This document shows, in pieces, positions 1 through 7,188 of a stretch of DNA of 64,000 bases. Position 1 is the first letter of the stretch. Every line of letters begins with the position of its first letter. Origin of the DNA: Jiulongibacter sediminis (GTDB lineage: Bacteria > Bacteroidota > Bacteroidia > Cytophagales > Spirosomataceae); the NCBI RefSeq assembly GCF_001306455.1, contig NZ_LGTQ01000015.1, forward strand, positions 158,457-222,456, given 5' to 3'. Both the position numbers and the translations under genes were made by a program. A model generated the notes under the pieces. It was not told the DNA's origin. It saw only the letters and a list, made by a program, of their open reading frames with translations, and searched no databases.

Positions 1-948
1 CGATGTGGCCGGTGAGGCGTCTTCGATTACACCTTCGGTGAGACATGACTCCAAATGTTGATGAAATCGTTCTTCGTCTGATTTTTCATCCTGGCCCAGC
101 GTTTCCATTAATACATAAAAGGGGTAATCCTGAGCGAGCGGAGGCTTGTATTCTGATGGTGGAGTGGTCATGAGGCGGTAATAATCATTCCAGAATATCT
201 CATAAGTGGTAAGTGTGGAATTCAGATCACGTTTTGATCGGTTTAGAAAATCAACAGCGTGGTTGAAGCTTTTCAAAGCCACCATTGCCGTATTTCTACT
301 TTTCGGAGCATCCTCAAGTTTGAGTACGGCACGAGTGATAATTCCCAACGTACCCTCAGAGCCGATAAAAAGTTGTTTAAGGTCGTAACCGGCATTATTT
401 TTCAGCATTTTATTCATAGAACTGATGATTGTTCCATCGGCCATGACAACTTCTAAACCCAAAACAAGTTGGCGAGTCACCCCATAACGCAAAGCCTGAA
501 GTCCGCCGGCATTGGTTGAGATATTCCCTCCGATCATGCAGCTACCTTTCGATCCTAAATCCAGCGGAAAAAGAAGGCCTTTATCGGCGACAGCATTTTG
601 CAAATCCTGAAGGATAACTCCCGCCTGCACAGTCACCGTTTTGTTTTGAAGGTTAATTTCCTCAATGCTATTCATCCGTTCCAGACTGATGGCAATGTCT
701 TCCGGTCCGGTTTTTTCACCTCTGGCTACTCCGGTTAGTCCACCGTGTGGTACTACGGTTTGACCATGATCATTACAGATTTTCAGAGCTTTTGAAACCT
801 CCTGAGTATTTGCAGGTCTTAAAAGAGCTTTGCAATTGAGGTTATCATTTGAAAGCCAGAGACTGGCTGGTCGGTTGGCAGCTTCTTCGGCTGTTAATAA
901 ACTTTCTTTTCCGATACTCTGGAGGAGTTCTTCAATAATTCCGGACAT
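1..948 (-). CDS. FAD-linked oxidase/dehydrogenase, GlcD-like (3' end cut by window edge)
   Basis: The minus-strand frame starts at ATG 946-948 and stays open for 316 codons to the window edge, so the C-terminal part is missing. The visible part is the FAD-binding PCMH-type fold: PHGGLTG near residue 68 for the pyrophosphate loop, then DLGSKGSCMIGGNISTNAGG and GSEGTLGIIT, which are diagnostic of the GlcD / D-lactate / D-2-hydroxyglutarate dehydrogenase family. Such enzymes oxidise 2-hydroxy acids in the cytoplasm or at the inner membrane and pass electrons to quinone or an electron-transfer protein. There is no signal peptide. It is divergent from the rhamnosidase gene across a palindrome-rich 167-bp gap. 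The substrate (lactate, glycolate or another hydroxy acid) cannot be told from this part. Confidence 0.85.
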   Translation of the reverse strand, partial: MSGIIEELLQSIGKESLLTAEEAANRPASLWLSNDNLNCKALLRPANTQEVSKALKICNDHGQTVVPHGGLTGVARGEKTGPEDIAISLERMNSIEEINLQNKTVTVQAGVILQDLQNAVADKGLLFPLDLGSKGSCMIGGNISTNAGGLQALRYGVTRQLVLGLEVVMADGTIISSMNKMLKNNAGYDLKQLFIGSEGTLGIITRAVLKLEDAPKSRNTAMVALKSFNHAVDFLNRSKRDLNSTLTTYEIFWNDYYRLMTTPPSEYKPPLAQDYPFYVLMETLGQDEKSDEERFHQHLESCLTEGVIEDASPATS

Positions 949-974
949 GAGTTTAGGGTGGTTTTGCTACTTGA

Positions 975-1037
975 CAAAGATATCTTTGTTTACTAAACAA
1001 TAATATCTTTCGATACGATCAAAAGATATTGATATCA
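975..1037. promoter_or_regulatory. Cluster of AAAGATAT-type palindromes in a divergent promoter region
   Basis: CAAAGATATCTTTG at 975-988 is a perfect 14-bp palindrome. AATATCTTT (1002-1010) and AAAGATATT (1022-1030) form a second inverted repeat with an 11-bp spacer, and TGATATCA (1030-1037) is a third palindrome. The shared AAAGATAT half-site suggests binding by one dimeric regulator controlling the FAD oxidase and the rhamnosidase. No regulator gene lies next to it. Confidence 0.45.
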
Positions 1038-1115
1038 TCAGTTTGATGAAAAGGATAGTCCATGCCAGCCAAATCATTGAATTCTACTAGATTTACGATC
1101 CAATAACCGATACCT

Positions 1116-4100
1116 ATGAAATTCAAATTCTCCGCGTGTTTAGCCATCTTTTTTGCTGTTTCACAGAGCTTACTCGCTCAGTTTTCACTTCAAAACCTTC
1201 AGGTCAATTATACGACAACTCCTTTGGGAACTGATCTGGAAACGCCTCAATTTTCATGGCAAATGAAGGCCGACGGCGAAGTGAGAAATGCGGAGCAGTT
1301 AGCCTATCAATTGACCGTTAAAAACGAAGCTGGGGTCATCGTTTGGGATTCTGAAAAAGTGAGTTCAGGTCTGGCACATGCCATTCAATATGAAGGGGAG
1401 GCCCTTAAGCCGACTACGCGTTACAGTTGGTCAGTTAAAGTCTGGGGAAGCAATGACACAACTGCTGAAGGTAGCTCCTGGTTTGAAACCGGTTTGATGA
1501 ATCCATCAGAACAAGCCTGGTCAGGTGCCCGGTGGATCGGCGGCGGTGATGAGGATTTGAACTTCTATTCGCATTATCTCTCTGTTTTCAAGCTCAATTT
1601 TGATGTTCAGCTTGATGAAAAGAGCAGTTCGACCAAAGCTTCTTTTCTTTTTGGAGCAAATGATAGCCGACTGGCTAATCAATACCTCAATTTAATGGCA
1701 GTTCAAAAGGATAGAAACCAGAGCTATATTGCTCTGGAGCTAGATATCTCCGGCTTGGGAAATGGTTCACCAGCTCAATTGAATGTTTATCGTGTGGGTT
1801 ATGAAAATGGCGATAAGGCTGATGTTCCTTTTCAAAAGATTTCCGTTCCTGAAAACCTGATCAATGCCACCAACAAATATGAAAAGCATACGATCTATGC
1901 TGAATGTAACTTTGGAGTTTTTGAGTTTTATATTGACGGGCAAACGCCTGAAAATAAAGTTGAGGATGCCTCTTTCAAAGCAGAAGGTCCTTATGGTCAG
2001 CCAGGATTGAATCTTAATCCTGTCGGCAAAGGAAATAACTTCATTAGTTTTCCGATGCTGGCGGATATAGGTTTGAAAACAGGCGAAGGTCAAAAGGCCT
2101 ATTTCTCCAATATTGAAATCAAAAACTTCCGTTTCCCGGGAAATACCCTTTTTGCCGATGCTCCGGAAAAGGGCGAGGCTCTATTCTCTGAATTGAAAAT
2201 CAAAAAAGGAGTTTATCGGGTAGACGAAGGCACTTTGGTGACAGCAAACCCAAGTCAAAATGCAACGCCAATGCTGCGTACAGCTTTTCAGACGAAGACT
2301 GCTAAAATCAAAAAAGCCAGAATATACGCGACTGCCAGAGGTATTTATGATCTCTATCTTAATGGAGAAAAGGTGAGCGAAGACTATTTCAATCCCGGCC
2401 TGACGCAGTACAATAAACACCATATGTATCAGACTTTCGATGTCACTGATAGGCTGAAATCAGGTGAGAGTAATGCCCTGGGAGCCTGGCTTTCTGAAGG
2501 CTGGTGGAGCGGGAATATCACTTACAGTGGCGAAAGCTGGAACTTCTTTGGAGATAGACAGTCACTTCTTGCTAAAATGGTGATTACTTATGAAGACGGG
2601 TCTGAGCAGGTGATTACTTCTAATGATAAAAACTGGAAACTCTTCACGGATGGGCCAATCAGAGTTGGTTCTTTCTTTCAGGGTGAGGTTTATGATGCCT
2701 CAAAAGAGACGTCAATTGAAGGTTGGGCCTCAGCCAACTATGATGATTCCGGGTGGAAAACGGCTGTAGAGGTACCATTGAAGGGCACAGCTTACATGGG
2801 CGAGTTCCCGTCAAGAGGTGGAAAGGTTAATTTCAATTATGATGACTTTGAATTGATTGGTCAATATGGAGAGGGTGCCAAACATGTACTTACGTTGACG
2901 GCTCAGAAAGTGGAAGAGCCAAGGCCGAAAGTCTTTGTGTACGATATGGGTCAAAATATGGTGGGTGTACCAAGGATTCATATCAAAAACGGCCAGAAAG
3001 GCCAGGTTATCAATATGCGTTTTGCAGAAGTGCTTTATCCTGATCTTGACGAATATAAAGGAAATGAAGGCATGGTGATGATGGAGAATATTCGTGCTGC
3101 CTTGGCTCAGGATCAATACATTTTGAAGGGTGGTGACGAGATTATTGAGCCGCGTTTCACTTTCCATGGTTATCGTTTTATTGAGATTACGGGAATTGAC
3201 AATGCCCTTCCTGTGGATGCCGTTGAGGGTCTGGTCATCAGTTCTGTAGATGAGCTGGCCTCAGAATATTCCACCAGTGACCCTTTGGTGAACAAATTGT
3301 GGGAGAATATCACCTGGTCTTTGCGGAGTAACTTCCTTTCTATCCCAACGGACTGTGCTCAGCGTAATGAAAGAATGGGCTGGAGTGGAGACATTTCAGT
3401 GTTCTCAAAGGCTGCAACGTACTTATGTGATGCCAATATGTTTTTGAGAAAGCATATGATGGCTATGCGTGATTTACAGCCAGAGAGTGGTCGTTTTACA
3501 GACGTAGCTCCCGTTGGCGGTGGTTTTGGAGGAACACTTTGGGGCAGTGCCGGTATTGTGGTGGCTTGGGAGACATACCGTCAGTATGGAGATAAGCAAT
3601 TGCTGGAGCAACATTACCCTGCCATGAAAAAGTATATCGCATTTCTGGAAACCAGAGTTAATGATGAAGGAATTCTCAATGAAGGTCCGCTGGGTGATTG
3701 GCTGAGCCCGGAAGGTAACAAAAATGATAATACCTTGTTCTGGATGGCCTATTTCGCCTATGATTTAGATATTATGAGTCAAATGGCTGAGGCTCTTGGA
3801 AAAAGTCAGGAAGCCATAGCTTTCAAACAGCGAAGCGAGGAAATCAAAGAGACTTTCAATGAGGTTTATGTTAGTTCAAGAACGCGAAGGACGGTAAAAT
3901 CAGGTGTGAGAACAGGATTCATGGGACCTCCAGGTGAGAGTAGAGGCGATAATACTACAGATAAAGGCGAGCTGATAGATACACAGGCCTCTTATGCCAT
4001 TCCTTTGGCTCTTGATATTTTCAACACCCGTAATAAACCTTATGCCATTAGGTATTTAAGTGAAACCATTACCCGTAAGAATACTGATGATCTCGGTGTT

Positions 4101-4709
4101 GAGAGACCTGAAAATTCGTTGATGACAGGGTTTATTGGTACAGCTTCTATCAGTGAAGCACTTTCTCAAAACAGTCGGGATGATCTGGCCTATCAGCTTT
4201 TAGTGAACAAGCAGTATCCGTCATGGCTTTATTCTGTAGTTAATGGGGCTACCACCATTTGGGAGCGACTGAACAGCTATACCGTTGAGAATGGGTTTGG
4301 AGGCAATAACAGTATGAATTCCTTCAATCATTATTCTTTCGGGGCTGTGGCGGCATGGATGTATAATTATTCACTGGGTATTCAAAGGAGTCCTGATGAG
4401 TCTGGTTTTAAGCATTTTGTGTTAAAACCAACACCTGATCCTACAGGTCAGATCACCCACGCTGAAGGCTATTATGATTCGATGTATGGCCGAATTGAAA
4501 GCAAGTGGGCAGTAGAGGGGAATGAGACCAGCTACGATTTTACAGTTCCGGCTAATACCACTGCTAACCTTTACCTCAAAGCGAGTTCAATTACGCAGAT
4601 TAAGGAAGCTAGTCGCTCTATCCGGGATTGGGATGGTTTAAGTCGTAGTGGTCAGTATTTCGTACTTCCGTTAGGCTCGGGCCAGTATAGTTTTACGATC
4701 AGAGATTAG
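1116..4709 (+). CDS. Secreted alpha-L-rhamnosidase, glycoside hydrolase family 78
   Basis: A 1197-residue enzyme predicted to release terminal L-rhamnose from plant polysaccharides, saponins or flavonoid glycosides. Residues 1-21 are a Sec signal (MKFKFSACLAIFFAVSQSLLA). A fibronectin-like domain follows (about 25-130), then an extra beta-rich, LamG-like segment (about 150-350) that splits the usual N-terminal modules, then the substrate-binding jelly roll (about 380-560). The (alpha/alpha)6 catalytic barrel begins near 700. The family acid signature is clear: D746-C-A-Q-R-N-E752-R-M-G-W-S-G-D759, as in characterised GH78 enzymes where D, E and W of this motif are catalytic or sugar-binding. 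A C-terminal beta-sandwich ends the protein. It overlaps the convergent DUF3943 gene by 11 bp. The start is supported by the signal peptide. Confidence 0.93.
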   Translation: MKFKFSACLAIFFAVSQSLLAQFSLQNLQVNYTTTPLGTDLETPQFSWQMKADGEVRNAEQLAYQLTVKNEAGVIVWDSEKVSSGLAHAIQYEGEALKPTTRYSWSVKVWGSNDTTAEGSSWFETGLMNPSEQAWSGARWIGGGDEDLNFYSHYLSVFKLNFDVQLDEKSSSTKASFLFGANDSRLANQYLNLMAVQKDRNQSYIALELDISGLGNGSPAQLNVYRVGYENGDKADVPFQKISVPENLINATNKYEKHTIYAECNFGVFEFYIDGQTPENKVEDASFKAEGPYGQPGLNLNPVGKGNNFISFPMLADIGLKTGEGQKAYFSNIEIKNFRFPGNTLFADAPEKGEALFSELKIKKGVYRVDEGTLVTANPSQNATPMLRTAFQTKTAKIKKARIYATARGIYDLYLNGEKVSEDYFNPGLTQYNKHHMYQTFDVTDRLKSGESNALGAWLSEGWWSGNITYSGESWNFFGDRQSLLAKMVITYEDGSEQVITSNDKNWKLFTDGPIRVGSFFQGEVYDASKETSIEGWASANYDDSGWKTAVEVPLKGTAYMGEFPSRGGKVNFNYDDFELIGQYGEGAKHVLTLTAQKVEEPRPKVFVYDMGQNMVGVPRIHIKNGQKGQVINMRFAEVLYPDLDEYKGNEGMVMMENIRAALAQDQYILKGGDEIIEPRFTFHGYRFIEITGIDNALPVDAVEGLVISSVDELASEYSTSDPLVNKLWENITWSLRSNFLSIPTDCAQRNERMGWSGDISVFSKAATYLCDANMFLRKHMMAMRDLQPESGRFTDVAPVGGGFGGTLWGSAGIVVAWETYRQYGDKQLLEQHYPAMKKYIAFLETRVNDEGILNEGPLGDWLSPEGNKNDNTLFWMAYFAYDLDIMSQMAEALGKSQEAIAFKQRSEEIKETFNEVYVSSRTRRTVKSGVRTGFMGPPGESRGDNTTDKGELIDTQASYAIPLALDIFNTRNKPYAIRYLSETITRKNTDDLGVERPENSLMTGFIGTASISEALSQNSRDDLAYQLLVNKQYPSWLYSVVNGATTIWERLNSYTVENGFGGNNSMNSFNHYSFGAVAAWMYNYSLGIQRSPDESGFKHFVLKPTPDPTGQITHAEGYYDSMYGRIESKWAVEGNETSYDFTVPANTTANLYLKASSITQIKEASRSIRDWDGLSRSGQYFVLPLGSGQYSFTIRD

Positions 4710-5364
4710 GTCTTAAGTGTCTCGCGGTTTTAAAGTTGCCGTTGAGTAAGAATGAAGGGTCGATAAGAGTAACCAGCACCTTTTCGGGGAAACTGTAACC
4801 GTTTCTGGCCATGGCCATGCTGGCTTTATGACTAAGTTCTCCCAAAACAATACCGCTGAGTGGCGTTACCGTGAGGTCTTGAATACTTGGTCTTTCGCGG
4901 CCTCCTTCCCAGAGATATTCCCAGATGATGGTTTGTAGAAATGCATTCACTGAAGAGGCCAGTACAGTCCCGCCCTGGCTTCTGATGGAGTTATAATAAA
5001 ACGCTCCCTGATAGGGATGCCCCAGATAATTCACATACCAAACGTCGTGATCAATGACCGGAGGATTGCTGAACGTTTCGCGATAATGATCCACCAGATG
5101 CGGCAGGCTAAACATATTATCCCGATCCCATTTACTTATTTCTTCCGGCAAGGCCATAAGATAAACTTCGCAGGTCAGACCATAAAAGAAACCATTACGA
5201 AAAGCACGCAACTGCTGTTTGGCTTTACTGTCAAAATAATGTTTCAGCTCCTGATCTTGGGTAGTCACCCTAAATAAACCCGAAGTCCTTTGATTCACCC
5301 CAATGCTATCTCCCTGAGCCATCAGGTGAGTAGAAAACAGCAGAAGTAGAATAAACCGCATCAT
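4699..5364 (-). CDS. Secreted DUF3943 family protein
   Basis: A 221-residue protein with a Sec signal (about residues 1-16, ending THLMA). The block VNYLGHPYQGAFYYNSIRSQG near residues 111-131 is the hallmark of DUF3943, a family found mainly in Bacteroidota and Proteobacteria with no known biochemical function. The later part (ETIIWEYLWEGG-like helices and a second conserved block near 165-185) fits the family. It is a lone gene converging on the rhamnosidase. A periplasmic or outer-membrane-facing location follows from the signal only. Confidence 0.75.
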   Translation of the reverse strand: MMRFILLLLFSTHLMAQGDSIGVNQRTSGLFRVTTQDQELKHYFDSKAKQQLRAFRNGFFYGLTCEVYLMALPEEISKWDRDNMFSLPHLVDHYRETFSNPPVIDHDVWYVNYLGHPYQGAFYYNSIRSQGGTVLASSVNAFLQTIIWEYLWEGGRERPSIQDLTVTPLSGIVLGELSHKASMAMARNGYSFPEKVLVTLIDPSFLLNGNFKTARHLRPNL

Positions 5365-5477
5365 GGCTGTTAAGATTAGCTATGACAAGCTATTCTTAAA
5401 TCAGAGCCTCGCTTATGATGAGTCTCATAACTTTGACTCATTCTGCTCACAAAGCAGTTTAGATAGGAGTAAAAAGC

Positions 5478-5508
5478 TTGACCCCGCAGACTTCAACTGC
5501 GGGGTCAA
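5478..5508 (-). terminator. Rho-independent terminator of the SDR gene
   Basis: TTGACCCCGCAG (5478-5489) and CTGCGGGGTCAA (5497-5508) form a perfect 12-bp stem with a 7-base loop, just after the SDR stop codon at 5514. Read on the minus strand it is followed by GCTTTTTACT, a short T-run. Confidence 0.8.
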
Positions 5509-5513
5509 ATTCA

Positions 5514-6353
5514 TTAATTTAGAGCCGTTTTAACGGCACTTTCTAAAGAGGTAGTCGAATGACCGATTAGTGATGAAAGCGTATGGCTGTCGTCGTAAAG
5601 GTCGCCTCGAGAAGCACTCACATCCCAGCTGGCCAGACCATCGGCAAAAACATCAGGGATGCCGATTCCTTTCAGAATTTTGCTATACTCCTGCTCGGGC
5701 AGGTTTTGGTATGGAATGGTTTTTCCGCTTTGCTTTGAAATTTCAGCGGCCAGTTCGTAAAGGGTGTAAGCTTCATCTCCGGCCAGTTCGTACACTTTCC
5801 CTTTGTGTTTTGTATCTGTTAAGACTACTGCGGCGGCTTCTGCAAAGTCTTTTCTGGCTGCTGAAGCAATTTTGCCCTCTCCGGCACTGCCTACAAAAGC
5901 TCCTGCCTGTAAGGCTCCCTGAATAGAGCCCGTGTAATTTTCAGTATACCAGCCGTTTCTAAGAATCGTATGCTCAATACCTGATTCTTTCAAAAGTTTC
6001 TCGGTAATAAGGTGCTCCCCGCCAAGGCTGATAGTGGTGGTATCAGCTTTCAGAATACTAGTGTAAACAATCCACTGAATACCTGCTTTTTGAGCAGCTT
6101 TGATAACGTTTTCGTGCTGCGAAGCTCTTTTTCCGATTTCATTTCCGGAGATCAAAAGAAGCGTTTCAATACCCTCTAGGGCAGCAGCCAAAGTCTCAGG
6201 TTTTTCATAGTCAAAAGCTCTGGCCTCAATTCCCTCTACTTTCTCCGGAGAGCGGACAAGAGCCACAAGGTTGCCGGCTTCTGTTCTGCTTTTCAATTGC
6301 TCTAAAACTAAAGATCCAAGTTGACCGGTAGCACCGGCAATTCCAATTTTCAT
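5514..6353 (-). CDS. NAD(P)H-binding SDR, QorB/YtfG-like quinone oxidoreductase
   Basis: A 279-residue cytoplasmic oxidoreductase of the atypical short-chain dehydrogenase (NmrA-like) group. The N-terminal Rossmann motif is G7-A-T-G10-Q-L-G13, and the sequence follows the pattern of E. coli YtfG (QorB), an NADPH:quinone reductase: LLISG near residue 88, YTSILKAD near 100 and an ILRNGWYTENY block near 132-142. The predicted role is two-electron reduction of quinones or electrophiles, limiting redox cycling. It sits 54 bp from an Rrf2-type repressor, and both have the same kind of operator upstream, so the pair resembles redox- or electrophile-sensing YwnA/HypR-type modules. The substrate is not known. 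Confidence 0.85.
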   Translation of the reverse strand: MKIGIAGATGQLGSLVLEQLKSRTEAGNLVALVRSPEKVEGIEARAFDYEKPETLAAALEGIETLLLISGNEIGKRASQHENVIKAAQKAGIQWIVYTSILKADTTTISLGGEHLITEKLLKESGIEHTILRNGWYTENYTGSIQGALQAGAFVGSAGEGKIASAARKDFAEAAAVVLTDTKHKGKVYELAGDEAYTLYELAAEISKQSGKTIPYQNLPEQEYSKILKGIGIPDVFADGLASWDVSASRGDLYDDSHTLSSLIGHSTTSLESAVKTALN

Positions 6354-6367
6354 TTTGTCTGTTAATT

Positions 6368-6392
6368 AATTGTAATAAAATATGTTACATTT
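6368..6392. promoter_or_regulatory. Rrf2 operator candidate in front of the SDR gene
   Basis: AATTGTAA, 9 bases, then TTACATTT (6368-6375 and 6385-6392): an inverted repeat with one mismatch. It lies 15 bp upstream of the SDR start. The core TGTAA-N9-TTACA is identical in layout to the site at 6842-6870 in front of the regulator gene. Confidence 0.6.
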
Positions 6393-6407
6393 TGGCCTAA
6401 AAAAATA

Positions 6408-6818
6408 TCAATGAAACTCAGCAACGAAACTTTCGAGAGTTCTTCCCTGAAGCTCTCTTATCACTGAATCATCAATACTTGAAAAAAGACCATCGAGTTT
6501 TGCATTAATTTCTTTACCAATTGGGCATTGGGGATTGGTTTTCTCATTTCGTTTCCCCAGAACCTCCGAGTTTTTGACAGCCCGGTAAATGCTGTCCAGC
6601 GTAATGTCACTACTATTCTTCGCCAGAGCAGAGCCTCCTGCTTTCCCCTTTCGGCTTAATACCAGCCCGGCTTCGTTGAGAACACTCAGCTCACGCCGAA
6701 CCACCACGGGATTCACATTAATGCTACTTGCGATCCACTCAGAGCTTATCCATTCTTCATTGCTGTCAGCAAGAAGGGTCAGGATATGAAGGGCCGTGGC
6801 AAATCTGGTGTTGTTCAT
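6408..6818 (-). CDS. Rrf2 family transcriptional regulator (YwnA-like)
   Basis: A 136-residue winged-helix regulator when started at ATG 6816-6818 (MNNTRFATALHILTLL). A start 36 bases further upstream is open, but it would put the operator partly inside the gene, and family members begin with this helix. The HTH spans about residues 20-60 (SEWIASSINVNPVVVRREL), followed by the wing (GKAGGSALAKN) and a dimerisation helix. It has only one cysteine after the wing (in NPQCPIG) and lacks the three-cysteine Fe-S motif of IscR/NsrR, so it belongs to the cluster-less, thiol-sensing type. It probably represses itself and the neighbouring quinone reductase. Confidence 0.85.
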   Translation of the reverse strand: MNNTRFATALHILTLLADSNEEWISSEWIASSINVNPVVVRRELSVLNEAGLVLSRKGKAGGSALAKNSSDITLDSIYRAVKNSEVLGKRNEKTNPQCPIGKEINAKLDGLFSSIDDSVIRELQGRTLESFVAEFH

Positions 6819-6841
6819 TACGCCGCAAAGGTAACGGAATT

Positions 6842-6870
6842 TTAAATGTAACAAAAAATATTACATTTAA
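6842..6870. promoter_or_regulatory. Rrf2 autoregulatory operator candidate
   Basis: TTAAATGTAA (6842-6851) and TTACATTTAA (6861-6870) form a perfect 10-bp inverted repeat with a 9-base spacer, 23 bp upstream of the chosen Rrf2 start. It shares TGTAA-N9-TTACA with the site before the SDR gene. Confidence 0.65.
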
Positions 6871-7188
6871 TTTTTTTAATCTGCTCGCTATCTCCTTTGG
6901 CCTTCATATAAACCAAATATTTTGGTGAGGTCTGGTGATAATGGGCAGGACAAAAATCAAAGAATGATAATTTCACGGCCTAAAATTGAGTTTTGCAATC
7001 CGTTTCATGAGTCTTTGACGTCAAAAAATCAGTAGTGATTTCTTTAATCTGTCTTTTGACCTATTCCGCTTTCTCTTTGGTCTTGCTTTCTGTAGATTTA
7101 CTTTAGTTGTTATTTCGACACTTAAAATTCTTTTGTTCTAACAAGGAAGAAAGAGGTCGGTAGCAACTAAAAATTCAACCCTGAAGAA
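6855..7188. other. Intergenic region between Rrf2 gene and PQQ dehydrogenase
   Basis: No gene seen in 334 bp. Besides the Rrf2 site at its left end it holds ACCAAA-TAT-TTTGGT (6912-6926) and the perfect 12-bp palindrome TTTGACGTCAAA (7014-7025), both possible operators for the PQQ dehydrogenase gene. I found no convincing Bacteroidota -33/-7 promoter. Confidence 0.5.
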
